From: Verrucomicrobiota bacterium
GTDB taxonomy: Bacteria; Verrucomicrobiota; Verrucomicrobiia; Limisphaerales; J093
Assembly: GCA_016716505.1 (NCBI GenBank)
Contig: JADJWF010000005.1
Location: forward strand, 62,001 to 126,000
Direction: 5' to 3'
DNA length: 64,000 nt
Position 1 is the first letter of the stretch. Every line of letters begins with the position of its first letter. Under the pieces are notes generated by a model. It had not been told where the DNA came from. It searched no databases and saw only the letters and a list, made by a program, of their open reading frames with translations. This document shows positions 43,744 to 52,941 of this stretch, piece by piece. Made by a program: the position numbers and the translations under genes.

Positions 43744-45825
43744 ATGAAGTGCTCCTTGCCAGTCCTCGCTGCCGCGTGCCTGACGCTATCCGCGATGTCC
43801 CTTCACGCGGAAGTTGATCGCTCGAAGAACGGGGTTCGCGCCACCGCCTCGCGCTCTGCCCGGGTGGTCAGCCGTGCGCCGGTGATTGTCAAACCGGCTG
43901 CCCTGGCGGCGGCGGAGAAGCGATCCCCGATCGGCAAGCTGGCGCAGCCGCTGCGCAGTCAGGTGGTTCGCACGCCGATTCAAGGACAATCCATGAACCG
44001 GATTGCCGGCGGGGGGAAGCTTTCCCCGGTGCCGCCGGCGGTTATCAACGGGATGGTGCGGATTGAGGCCCTCGCGGCAAGTAGTGGGCCGCAGTTGTTG
44101 TCCGAGCTGCAGGCGGTGGGATTGACGCATGGACGCGTCCGCGGCCGGTTCGTCGAGGGGTTGTTGCCGCTGAGCGCTGTGGGGCCGTCGCTGCAGATGA
44201 AATCTCTCAACCAGATGCGTCCAGCTCTCGCCATGGCGCAGGCCGGCTCCGTCACCAGCCAGGGCGATGTTGCACAGCGCTCGAGTTTGGCGCGAGCTAC
44301 TTACGGAGTCAGCGGAGCGGGCGTTCGCGTGGGAATCCTCTCGGATTCGTTCAATGCCTCGGGTGGCATGGCGGCGGGCCAGTCGAGCGGAGACCTGCCG
44401 GCCGACATCAACATTCTCTCCGACCCGGTCCCGGGGAACGACGAGGGGCGGGCCATGGCGGAAATCGTCCACGATGTGGCCCCGGGCGCGGCCATTTCCT
44501 TTCACACGGCGTGGATGGGGCAGATTGATTTTGGCTTGGGAATCGTGTCTTTGTTCTTGGACGGCTGCCAGGTCATCACCGACGACGTGATTTATTTCTA
44601 CGAGCCCATGTTCACCGACGGCTTCATCGCCCAGATGGTGGACTTGGTTTCCCTTTTCGGCGTCAGCTACTTTTCCGCTGCCGGCAACGGTGCCCGCCAG
44701 GGGTTTGAGGACACTTACCGGGTGTCGCCGACCCGGCCCGGCTGGGGTGAGGGCCCGCCGGGAACCGCCTGGCAGCATTCGCACGACTTTGACCCTTCTG
44801 ATGCCGTGGACAACCTCCTGAACATCCGGCTCTACGAAGGCACGACCTACATCGTGCTCCAGTGGGCGCAACCTTACCTGAGCGCCGACCCGGGCAGCCC
44901 GGGGGCGACCGGCGATGTGGATCTGTTCCTGAACTGGGCCGATGGCGAGTGGACCGGCATCGCTTCGTGGAACACGAACGTGGGCAACGATCCGGCCGAG
45001 TTGATCGGGGTTATCCTGACCTTCCCGGAGGAGACCCCGGCCGATCAGCGATATGCAGACCTCACCCTTTCCATTGATTACTGGGAGGGTGAGGTCCCGA
45101 ACCAAATGAAGCTGGTCTGGTTCGGAGATCTCGAGGTTCGGGAACACTTGGATCGCGCGAACAAGGGTTCCATTTACGGCCACGCGAACGCCCGCGGCGC
45201 GAACGCGGTCGGTGCCGTCCGCTACTACCGGACGCCTGCGTACGGGGTGAATCCGCCGCTGCTGGAGCCGTTTTCCTCTGCCGGTCCAACGGCGATTTAC
45301 CTTGAGCCGGGCGGGGTCCAACTCGATGCGCCGGAAATTCGCGAGAAACCCGACTTCTGCGCGCCGAACGGTGGCAACACGACCTTCTTCTTTTTCGATT
45401 TCCCGGAAGGGGACGGCTTCCCCAACTTCTACGGCACCTCGGCCGCCGCCCCTCATGCGGCGGGTGTGGCCGCCCTGATGCTGGAGGCCAATCCCCTCCT
45501 CACTCCGGATGAACTCTCGACGGCTTTGAAGACGACCGCCCTCGACATGCTTTCACCGGGCTTCGATTACGACAGTGGCCACGGCTTGATTCAGGCGGAC
45601 CGGGCAGTCGAGGCGGTCGGTGGTCAGCCGGCCCAGCCGTTTCCTTGGGGAGACCTCAACGAGGACGGGTGCGTCGGCTTGGCGGACCTCGACATCCTGC
45701 GGGCGGCAGTGAAAGCCCGGAGCACTGACTCCCGATACGACATCAACCGGGATGGCAGCATCGGCGTGGCGGACCTGCGCTCTTTGGTCACTCTTTTCAC
45801 CCAACCCGGCGGGGCTTGCCCGTGA
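43744..45825 (+). CDS. Secreted subtilisin-like (S8) protease with C-terminal dockerin-like module
   Basis: 693 residues with a Sec signal (MKCSLPVLAAACLTLSAMSLHA). The S8-type core runs from GAGVRVGILSDSFN (Asp, about 193-206) to GTSAAAPHAAGVAALM (Ser, about 562-577), with SAAGN oxyanion Asn near 316. Where subtilisins have the catalytic HGT, this protein reads DEGRAMAEIVHDVAPGA, so His is replaced by Glu. A jelly-roll-like region occupies the middle. The last ~60 residues carry two calcium-loop repeats, GDLNEDGCVGLADLDIL and YDINRDGSIGVADLRSL, the dockerin type I pattern. The downstream PEP-CTERM gene encodes a cohesin-like domain, a possible partner. Confidence 0.83.
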   Translation: MKCSLPVLAAACLTLSAMSLHAEVDRSKNGVRATASRSARVVSRAPVIVKPAALAAAEKRSPIGKLAQPLRSQVVRTPIQGQSMNRIAGGGKLSPVPPAVINGMVRIEALAASSGPQLLSELQAVGLTHGRVRGRFVEGLLPLSAVGPSLQMKSLNQMRPALAMAQAGSVTSQGDVAQRSSLARATYGVSGAGVRVGILSDSFNASGGMAAGQSSGDLPADINILSDPVPGNDEGRAMAEIVHDVAPGAAISFHTAWMGQIDFGLGIVSLFLDGCQVITDDVIYFYEPMFTDGFIAQMVDLVSLFGVSYFSAAGNGARQGFEDTYRVSPTRPGWGEGPPGTAWQHSHDFDPSDAVDNLLNIRLYEGTTYIVLQWAQPYLSADPGSPGATGDVDLFLNWADGEWTGIASWNTNVGNDPAELIGVILTFPEETPADQRYADLTLSIDYWEGEVPNQMKLVWFGDLEVREHLDRANKGSIYGHANARGANAVGAVRYYRTPAYGVNPPLLEPFSSAGPTAIYLEPGGVQLDAPEIREKPDFCAPNGGNTTFFFFDFPEGDGFPNFYGTSAAAPHAAGVAALMLEANPLLTPDELSTALKTTALDMLSPGFDYDSGHGLIQADRAVEAVGGQPAQPFPWGDLNEDGCVGLADLDILRAAVKARSTDSRYDINRDGSIGVADLRSLVTLFTQPGGACP

Positions 45826-45871
45826 AGTCGCGGCCGGCCGCAACCGTTAAACCTCATCTTTCCAACCCCAA

Positions 45872-46456
45872 ATGAATACTCTCGCCAAAGCCCTTCTGGC
45901 CGGACTCACCGGCGCCGCGCTGGTGCCGCCGGCTTCCGCCGCAATCCTCTCGTTCACCCCGCTGAATTCCTCGGTCAACATCGGCGACTCCGTCACCGTG
46001 AGCGTGGTGATCTCGGGGTTGTCCGGCCCCATCGCGTTGGGGGGCTACCAACTCTCGGTCAGCTACGATGCCGCGCGCGTGCAGGTGACCGGCGTATCGT
46101 TTCCCGCACCGCCGTGGTCGGGCCTCGACTTGGGGATGGGGAGCCTGAACAGCTTCGATCTTTCGTCGCCGGGGATCATCGCCCTCGATGAAGTGTCGTT
46201 CGAGCTGCCGGCCACGCTCGCGACGGATCAACCTGACGCTTTCACCCTCGCGCAATTGACCTTCAAGGGGCTGACCTTTGGGCAGAGCCCGCTGGGTTTC
46301 TCGCTGGTTGACCTCTCCGATGCAGGCGGCGCGGCGTTGGGTGCCGGTATGGCTTTTGCAGGTGCCATCAATGTGGTGCCCGAAGCCAGCGAGTGGGTGC
46401 TGATGTCGGCTCTGGGCTTGGTGGGCTTCGCGGCGTGGCGTCGGCGCAGTCTCTGA
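45872..46456 (+). CDS. PEP-CTERM protein with cohesin-like domain
   Basis: 194 residues. Signal peptide MNTLAKALLAGLTGAALVPP, then a beta-rich domain (about 24-165) with NIGDSVTVSVVISGL and GGYQLSVSYDAARVQV, the opening strands seen in cohesin-like modules. The C-terminus is a PEP-CTERM sorting signal: VPEASEWVLMSALGLVGF and a final RRR, the target of an exosortase. It is 46 bp downstream of the dockerin-bearing protease, probably cotranscribed. Domain calls are by eye, and the cohesin call is the weaker one. Confidence 0.78.
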   Translation: MNTLAKALLAGLTGAALVPPASAAILSFTPLNSSVNIGDSVTVSVVISGLSGPIALGGYQLSVSYDAARVQVTGVSFPAPPWSGLDLGMGSLNSFDLSSPGIIALDEVSFELPATLATDQPDAFTLAQLTFKGLTFGQSPLGFSLVDLSDAGGAALGAGMAFAGAINVVPEASEWVLMSALGLVGFAAWRRRSL

Positions 46457-46751
46457 AGCGGCGGCCGGGAGTTGCCGAACGAAGCGAGTCTTCCCACTCG
46501 CGTCGTTTGTCTTTGGCGGGCAATCCGGCCGCGGGTTGACGGACGAAATTGCGTTGAGTTTCGGGGCTGGGAAACGTCACCCTGCAGCCATGCGGTGGAC
46601 TCACCCCAATTTCCGAAGCGCGCCGTCGCTCCAAGGTGAACAATCCCGTCCCGCTTGGTCCTCCCGGCGCCGGGGGGACGGTTTGGGGAGGCGAAAGGGT
46701 GGGCCGTTTTCCGCAGGCTGGTGAGCCCCGCAACAACCTCCGACTGTATTC

Positions 46752-47651
46752 ATGTCCATCCTGGTTAATCGCGACACCAAGCTCCTCGTGCAGGGCATCA
46801 CTGGAAGTTTTGGTGCCCGGCACGCGCAACTCTCGCTCGAATACGGCACGCGGCTGGTCGCCGGCGTCACCCCCGGCAAGGGGGGGCAGACGTTCACCCA
46901 TCAGCAGTTCAAAGTGCCCATCTTCGACACGGTGGCGGAGGCGGTCCACGCCACCGGGGCGACTGCGTCGGCCATCTTCGTCCCGGCCGCGTTTGCCGCG
47001 GATGCCATTCTCGAGGGCGTGGCGGCCGGGCTCGACTTGGTGGTGTGCATCACCGAGGGAATTCCCGTGACCGACATGCTCCGGGTAAAGCGCGCCATGG
47101 AAGGAAAGAAGACGCGTCTGATCGGCCCCAACTGTCCCGGGATTGTCACGCCGGGTTTGGGCAAGGACTCGCACGGGGGCTGCCGGATTGGCATAGCGCC
47201 CGGCTACATTCACAAGGCCGGGCACGTGGGGGTGGTCTCGCGGAGCGGCACCCTGACGTACGAGGCGGTTTGGCAGCTCACGTCCAAGGGCGTTGGGCAG
47301 AGCACCTGCGTGGGCATCGGCGGCGACCCGGTCAACGGCACGTCGCACCTGGATGTGATCAAGCTGTTCAACGATGACCCTGACACCCACGGGATCATCA
47401 TGATCGGCGAGATTGGCGGCAGCGCGGAGGAAGAGGCGGCCGCGTGGATCAAGCAGCATTGCCGGAAGCCCGTGGCCGGATTCATCGCGGGCGCCACGGC
47501 CCCGCCCGGCCGGCGCATGGGGCACGCCGGCGCGATCATCAGCGGTGGCAAAGGCACGGCGGCGGCGAAAATTGAAGCAATGCGCGATGCCGGCATCGCG
47601 ATCGCGGAAACGCCCTCCGTGATGGCGGAAGTCCTCTTGAAGCGGCTTTAG
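46752..47651 (+). CDS. sucD: Succinyl-CoA synthetase alpha subunit
   Basis: 299 residues, TCA-cycle enzyme subunit carrying the phosphohistidine. CoA-binding N-terminal domain VQGITGSFGARHAQLSLEYG near 14-33, GPNCPGIVTPG near 124, GHVGVVSRSGTLTYEAV near 157, and GHAGAIISGGKGTAAAK with the active-site His near 257. ATG 46752. The beta subunit sucC is not adjacent; the 295 bp upstream contain no gene. Confidence 0.95.
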   Translation: MSILVNRDTKLLVQGITGSFGARHAQLSLEYGTRLVAGVTPGKGGQTFTHQQFKVPIFDTVAEAVHATGATASAIFVPAAFAADAILEGVAAGLDLVVCITEGIPVTDMLRVKRAMEGKKTRLIGPNCPGIVTPGLGKDSHGGCRIGIAPGYIHKAGHVGVVSRSGTLTYEAVWQLTSKGVGQSTCVGIGGDPVNGTSHLDVIKLFNDDPDTHGIIMIGEIGGSAEEEAAAWIKQHCRKPVAGFIAGATAPPGRRMGHAGAIISGGKGTAAAKIEAMRDAGIAIAETPSVMAEVLLKRL

Positions 47652-47710
47652 ACCCGCGGCTCGTTGCGCCGCCCGCGATCCCGCCGCGACGGTTTGCCTG
47701 CTCCTCCGCG

Positions 47711-48550
47711 ATGAACTGGGTTGACCTCCTGCTCAATCTCGCGGGACTGGGCCTCTGGCTGGCCTGGCGGTCGGCGGGCTTCGCGGCCCGTCAGTCCCTG
47801 CGCGGGGCCTCCGCCCCGTGGCTGCGACAAATCACGCCGGCCAGCCGCCACCGCTGGGTCTGGCTGGTGGCGCTCGTGATCTTGCTCGCGGGACGCGGCT
47901 GGCTTTACGCGCAGTTTGGGCCCGAAGTGAACTGGATCGCCACACTGGACCTCGGGATTGTGGAGTTTCCGTTCAAGAGCGTGAGTGTGGCCCGGATGGC
48001 GGCTTTTTCTTTCCTGAGTTTCGCGGTGTTTCTTGGGGGGTTCTATTTGTGGTTGCTGTTTCTTTCCTCCGTCAACCGGGGCACCGCCGACTCGCTGACC
48101 TGGCAGCGGGCGATCCGACGGCAATTGGGCTGGCTCGATGGCTGGCCCTGGCTGCTGAAACTGGTCGGTCCCTGGCTGCTGGTGATGCTGGTCTGGTACC
48201 TCGTGAATCCGGCTTTAGTTGAGCAGGGAATGGCCGTGGCGCCCCGGTCCGCCGTTCAACTGTGGAAACAAGGTGCGCTGGTCGGCGTGGGCACGGTGGT
48301 CTGCTGGAAGTACCTGATCGGGCTCGTGCTCCTGCTCCACATCGTCAACAGCTTCCTCTATCTGGGAAGCAGCGAATTCTGGATGTTCATTACCGTCACT
48401 GCCCGCAATCTGCTCCGCCCCCTTGGCGGGTTGCCGTTGCGAGTGGGCGGGATTGACTTTTCGCCGGTGGTGGCCATCGCCCTGACCTTCCTGGCGCTCG
48501 AGTTTGCCGAGCGGGCGCTGCGCGCGGCCTTTGTCGCCCAGCCGCTGTGA
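47711..48550 (+). CDS. YggT/Ycf19-like integral membrane protein
   Basis: 279 residues with about six hydrophobic helices (for example WVWLVALVILLAGRGWLYA and WLLKLVGPWLLVMLVWYLV). The N- and C-terminal halves both carry YggT-like segments: FLYLGSSEFWMFITVTARNL and GGIDFSPVVAIALTFLALEF. YggT genes typically sit beside yggU, as here, with a 4-nt overlap. Role in osmotic tolerance is reported for the family; otherwise unknown. Confidence 0.8.
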   Translation: MNWVDLLLNLAGLGLWLAWRSAGFAARQSLRGASAPWLRQITPASRHRWVWLVALVILLAGRGWLYAQFGPEVNWIATLDLGIVEFPFKSVSVARMAAFSFLSFAVFLGGFYLWLLFLSSVNRGTADSLTWQRAIRRQLGWLDGWPWLLKLVGPWLLVMLVWYLVNPALVEQGMAVAPRSAVQLWKQGALVGVGTVVCWKYLIGLVLLLHIVNSFLYLGSSEFWMFITVTARNLLRPLGGLPLRVGGIDFSPVVAIALTFLALEFAERALRAAFVAQPL

Positions 48551-48912
48551 AGCCTGCCAAGTCCAACAAAGCCGTCAGCGGCGGTTCAACCGGCCCGGCT
48601 GCGAAACCGCAGCCAGCAGGGTGCCCGTTTGCGGAGGTTCACCCGCAAGGCGTCCTGTTGCGCGTGCGCGTGCAACCCCGCGCGAGTCGCACGAGCGTTG
48701 AAGGCCCGCTGGGCAACGAACTGAAGATTCGCGTGGCCGCCCCGCCGGTGGACGACGCGGCCAATGAAGCCCTGCGGCGGTTCTTGGCTGACCTGCTGGC
48801 CCGTTCGCGCGCGGATGTACAACTCCTCCGCGGCCAAAAATCGCGCAGCAAGCTGGTTTTGGTGTCAGGCGCGACGCTTTCCGCCGTGACCGCCGCGCTC
48901 GCGACTTCTTGA
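48547..48912 (+). CDS. DUF167/YggU family protein
   Basis: 121 residues from GTG 48547 (overlaps the yggT-like stop). After a variable N-terminus of about 35 residues it shows LRVRVQPRASRTSVEG, LKIRVAAPPVDDAANEALRR and LLRGQKSRSKLV, the complete DUF167 signature. Small conserved protein of unknown function. Confidence 0.88.
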   Translation: MKPAKSNKAVSGGSTGPAAKPQPAGCPFAEVHPQGVLLRVRVQPRASRTSVEGPLGNELKIRVAAPPVDDAANEALRRFLADLLARSRADVQLLRGQKSRSKLVLVSGATLSAVTAALATS

Positions 48913-48976
48913 AGCGCGGCAGCGGCCGAAGCGGTGCAGCCGCCTCTCAGCGCCGCACCGGAGGGCGGTCCGGCGC

Positions 48977-49402
48977 TCAGCGATTGCTTTTCAACTTTTT
49001 TGCCTTGGGCGGCTTGGGTGCGGATGCCGCTCCGGAGGACTTGGAGAAGAGCCGGAAAGACAGCAGCGTGACTCCCTCCGGCTCACCCGTATGCGGGTTC
49101 AGGCTGAGAAACTGGGTGCCATCGCCGTATTCCTTCGGCGCGGCGGGATTGAACATCTGCAAGGGCTGTCTCGCCCGGAAGATGGCTGGCCCGGCGCCGC
49201 CCAACTGGGGGCCGCGTTCCGCCGGTTTCGGGGTCTCGACCTCGGGAGGGGTCAGCGGCGGGGCGGTCAGGGAATTGTCGGGCGCGATCGTTACCGGGGC
49301 CGGCGCAGGCGATGCAGTCTGGGACGGTGCGTTGGTGGTTTCGGCGGCGAATGCGGCCCCCAACAGGCTCACTCCGAGGCACAGTGACCAGCTTGTCTTC
49401 AT
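48977..49402 (-). CDS. Small secreted hypothetical protein
   Basis: 141 residues, ATG 49402 with a clear signal peptide (MKTSWSLCLGVSLLGAAFAA). The mature part is Pro/Ala/Thr-rich, then has a patterned segment IFRARQPLQMFNPAAPKEYG and QFLSLNPHTGEPEGVTLLSF, and a Lys-rich tail. No family recognised. It is on the opposite strand to its neighbours. Confidence 0.7.
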   Translation of the reverse strand: MKTSWSLCLGVSLLGAAFAAETTNAPSQTASPAPAPVTIAPDNSLTAPPLTPPEVETPKPAERGPQLGGAGPAIFRARQPLQMFNPAAPKEYGDGTQFLSLNPHTGEPEGVTLLSFRLFSKSSGAASAPKPPKAKKLKSNR

Positions 49403-49608
49403 GGCGCTTGTGAGTTTGGTTCCGACGCCGGGAAGTTTCGCCCGTTCACCCGTGAAGTCAACCCGGCCGCCAGTTGCCGGCGGGAGCGCGGATTCCGCCT
49501 CTGGCACTCCACCGCATCGGCTCAGGGGTGGATCGGGGGAGAATATCCTTGTTCCTCCGTGCGTCGAAGCGTAGGAAAACCGCGCGTCCCTGACGTGCAA
49601 CATCTACT

Positions 49609-50997
49609 ATGAATCAACTGAAGTCCCTGAATCGGCGCAGTTTTCTGCGCACCACGACACTGACGGGCGTCGCGCTGACGTCCTTCCCCTTCGTCGGCCG
49701 CGTCCTCGGCGCGAATGAGCGCATCAACGTTGCCTGCATCGGCGTGGGCGGCAAAGGCGACAGCGACAGCAGCGACGCCAAACGTTGCGGCGGCAACATC
49801 GTCGCCATCTGCGATGTGGACCGCGGCACGCTGGCCAAAAAGGCGCAGCAGTTCGCCGGCGCCAAACAGTACACGGATTACCGCAAGCTCCTCGACGAGA
49901 TGGGCAAGGACATTGATGCGGTCACCGTCTCGACGCCGGACCACAACCACGGCGTGGCCACAATCCGGGCGATGAAGATGGGCAAGCACGCGTTCGTGCA
50001 GAAGCCGCTGGTGCAAAACGTCAGCGAAGCTCGGATTCTCCGACAGCTCGCGAAGGAAAAGAAGCTGGCCACCCAGATGGGCAATCAGGGCAGCGCCGAA
50101 AACGGTCTGCGGCGCGCGGTGGAAGTGATCAACGCCGGGGTCATCGGCAAGCCGCTGGAACTGCACGTGTGGTCGAACCGGCCCGTGTGGCGGCAGGCGT
50201 ACGACCGGCCGGCCGGTGAGGACCCGGTGCCGGCGTCGCTGGATTGGGATTCGTGGATCGGCCCGGCGGCCATGCGCCCCTACAAGAAGGACATTTACCA
50301 CACCTTCCAATGGCGCGGCTGGTTCGATTTCGGCACTGGCGCGCTGGGCGACATGGCCTGCCATACCGTGAACATGCCGTTCCGGGCCTTGAAGCTGGGT
50401 TACCCGACGGTGGTCGAGTACGAACTCGGTTCGCGCTTCTATCCGGAGACCTTCCCCAAGACCACCCGGATTCGCTTCGAATTCCCCGAGCGCGACGGTC
50501 TGCCGCCGCTGAAGTTCTGGTGGTACGACGGCAATCCGGGCGACGCCCTCAAGCCCTTGCGGCCGGATCCGGACAAGGTCCGGGAGATCATCGCCACCCA
50601 GGGCAACCTGCCGGGTAGCGGCGCCCTGATCATCGGGGAGAAGGGCAAGCTCTTCTCGCCGGATGACTACGGCGCTCAGTTTTACCTCGCGATGAAGGGC
50701 GAGGAGGAGTTCAAGAATGGCGACCGGCACGAGGCCACCAAGGACGTGCCTCAGAGCATCCCGCGCTCACCCGGCCACATGGAGGAATGGTTCAAGATGA
50801 TGAAGGATGGCACGCCGGCATACTCGAATTTCGACATCGCCGCCTACCTGACGGAAATCATCCTGCTTGGCTGCATCGCCTTGCGCGTGGGTGAAGGTCG
50901 CCCGATGCAATGGGATGGCCCGAACATGAAGTCGCCGAACCTGCCGGAGGCGGAACAGTTCGTGAGCCGCAAAAACCGCGCAGGCTGGGAGGCCTGA
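49609..50997 (+). CDS. Tat-exported Gfo/Idh/MocA family oxidoreductase
   Basis: 462 residues. Twin-arginine signal MNQLKSLNRRSFLRTTTLTG (RR at 9-10). Rossmann motif VACIGVGGKGDSD near 41, with VSTPDHNHG near 104. The EKP catalytic motif is replaced by QKPLV near 127, a change often seen in these exported members. FGTGALGDMACHTVNMPF near 244 supplies the D-x-x-x-H pair. Substrate unknown, presumably sugars. A strong terminator follows. Confidence 0.9.
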   Translation: MNQLKSLNRRSFLRTTTLTGVALTSFPFVGRVLGANERINVACIGVGGKGDSDSSDAKRCGGNIVAICDVDRGTLAKKAQQFAGAKQYTDYRKLLDEMGKDIDAVTVSTPDHNHGVATIRAMKMGKHAFVQKPLVQNVSEARILRQLAKEKKLATQMGNQGSAENGLRRAVEVINAGVIGKPLELHVWSNRPVWRQAYDRPAGEDPVPASLDWDSWIGPAAMRPYKKDIYHTFQWRGWFDFGTGALGDMACHTVNMPFRALKLGYPTVVEYELGSRFYPETFPKTTRIRFEFPERDGLPPLKFWWYDGNPGDALKPLRPDPDKVREIIATQGNLPGSGALIIGEKGKLFSPDDYGAQFYLAMKGEEEFKNGDRHEATKDVPQSIPRSPGHMEEWFKMMKDGTPAYSNFDIAAYLTEIILLGCIALRVGEGRPMQWDGPNMKSPNLPEAEQFVSRKNRAGWEA

Positions 50998-51025
50998 CCG
51001 GCAGCAAAACGACTCTGGACAGCAC

Positions 51026-51058
51026 ACGGCGTCGGAAGCCCTCCGGCGCCGTTTTTTT
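51026..51058 (+). terminator. Rho-independent terminator after the oxidoreductase gene
   Basis: An 11-bp stem (51026-51036 with 51042-51052, one G-T pair) and 5-nt loop are followed by seven T (51052-51058). It begins 28 bp after the stop codon. Confidence 0.9.
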
Positions 51059-51099
51059 GTGCGTCCGGAAGGGCGCAGCGCTGGAGTTTGGCTTAGTTG

Positions 51100-52560
51100 G
51101 TGGCGTAGAAGGTGGCGCTGGCCAAGCTGAACGGGACGCGATCCAAGACGTTATGGGTCAGGGTCACGACGCGGGCGGCAGGTGCCGGCTACTCGTAGCG
51201 CCGACATTCTTGTCGGCCCCGGTGCCGACCTGGAGGTCGGCGGTACGTCGGATCGAGCAGTTAGGGCGAGGTAGTTCGCAAGGGGGCACGACCGGCCGGC
51301 CCGAGCGTTCGAGTGCGGGCCCGGCCGCGGACCTGAAGGTCCGCGCTCCGGTGAAGAACGTCCGGCCGCCCTTGGGAGCGCGGACGTCCTCGTCCGCGGC
51401 AACGAACTGGCGCGACCAACGGCTGCCGCATGGGGCGCGGACCTTCAGGTCCGCGGTAACAGGATCGCGCGACCAACTTGTGCGTTGGAACTTCTGAAGC
51501 CGCTAACGCCAAGGCCCAGGAGGCCGTTGCGGGCGTAGGTGAACCGGGTGGTGTCCGAACCGTCGCCGACGCTGAACGGCACGCGGTCCACGACGTTGTT
51601 GGTCAGAGCCATGACACGGGCGGCAGGTGTCGGCCACTGGAAGCGCCGACATTCTTGTTGGTCCCGCTGCCGACCGGGAGGTCGGCGATACGTCCGATCC
51701 GGGAGTTGGGGCGGGGGCACTTCGCAGTCGGTCAGGACCAGCCGGACTGAGCCTGTGAGCGCTGGCCCGGCCGCGGACCTGAAGGTCCGCGCCCCGGTGA
51801 AGAACGTCCGGCAGCCCTTGGGAGCGCGGACGTCCTCGTCCGCGGCAACGAACTAACACGACCAGCGGTGGATGCTCGGGGCGCGGACGTTCACGTCCGC
51901 GGCAGAGCGGCAGGTTCGGCCAACTTCCGACGCCGGGTCTCCCGAAGTCTCAACCGGGCAAGAGCCTGGAAGCGCTTGTTCCGGGAGTGGGTGGTGAGGG
52001 TGTTGTCGGTGCCGTTGCCCAGGCTGAACGGCACGCGGGTGAGAAGGTTGTTGGTCAAGGCCACGACGCGGGGGTGGCTGCCGGCCGCCGGTAGCGCCGA
52101 CATTCTTGTCGGCCCCGGCGCCAACCGGGAAGTCGGCGGCACGTCGGATCCGGGAGTTGGGGCGGGGTAGTTTGCAAGTGGTCACGACCGGCCGGCCCGA
52201 GCGTTCGAGTGCGGGCCCGGCCGCGGACCTTAAGGTCCGCGCTCCGGTGAAGAACGTCCGGCAGCCCTTGGGAGCGCGGACGTTCACGTCCGCGGCAGAG
52301 CGGCAGGTTCGGCCAACTTCCGACGCCGGGTCTCCCGAAGTCTCAACCGGGCAAGAGCCTGGAAGCGCTTGTTCCGGGAGTGGGTGGTGAGGGTGTTGTC
52401 GGTGCCGTTGCCCAGGCTGAACGGCACGCGGGTGAGAAGGTTGTTGGTCAACGCCACGACGCGGGCGGTAGGTGTCGGCCACTGGTAGCGCCGACATTCT
52501 TGTCGGCCCCGGCGCCGACCGGGAGGTCGGCGGTACGTCCGATCCCGGAGCGGTACGTGG
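51100..52560. repeat. Array of about four ~0.4-kb repeat units with embedded palindromes
   Basis: Non-coding region with four copies of a unit anchored by CTGAACGG(C/G)ACGCG, near 51127, 51571, 52023 and 52416. 51881-52058 and 52274-52451 are identical over 178 bp (offset 393). The segment from about 51281 is nearly repeated from about 52168. Each unit contains palindromes such as GCGGACCTGAAGGTCCGC, GCGGACGTCCTCGTCCGC and GCCGACATTCTTGTCGGC. On the minus strand each unit has a similar short peptide frame, such as LTNNLLTRVPFSLGNGTDN, LTNNVVDRVPFSVGDG and LTHNVLDRVPFSLAS, without a start or common context. No CRISPR-like spacing. Confidence 0.85.
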
Positions 52561-52941
52561 GGCTGCCTGACCGCGCGCGAGAATGTCTGGTGGCCGTCCA
52601 CCGTCTCCCGCCGCTTCGCCACCGATACGCCGGCCTCCGGACTGCTCGCCCCACCCTGCGCCGATCGCACGCAGGGTGCCACACGGATTTTCGGGCGTTT
52701 TCTCCTTTCATGTTGCACAAGCCCGTCCCGGCTGCGAGCCGTCGCCCCGTCCTGGTGCGACGGCTGGTTGGGCGGCGGGACGCCGCCCCAACACGCCGGG
52801 AAGGACGCCGGCACTTCATCTTTGCTGGAAACGTTCTGGCCAAAATGCGCCCTTCTTGGCGTGGCGCGGAAGCAAGTGGAAGCGCGCGGGCGGCTTTGCC
52901 GTCAGTGGAACGGCCTCCTTCCGTTGGGCGGGATGAACCGG
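52561..52941. other. Gene-free stretch after the repeat array
   Basis: About 380 bp to the end of the convergent methyltransferase gene. Contains one more hairpin (GGGCGGCGGGACGCCGCCC near 52770-52790), and no credible open frame or RNA gene. Confidence 0.5.

Noticed and set aside
46457..46751. A sucC remnant upstream of sucD
   Set aside because: No frame in this 295-bp gap resembles an ATP-grasp domain.
51100..52560. CRISPR array
   Set aside because: Units are about 0.4 kb with internal palindromes, not short repeats separated by unique spacers, and no cas genes are nearby.
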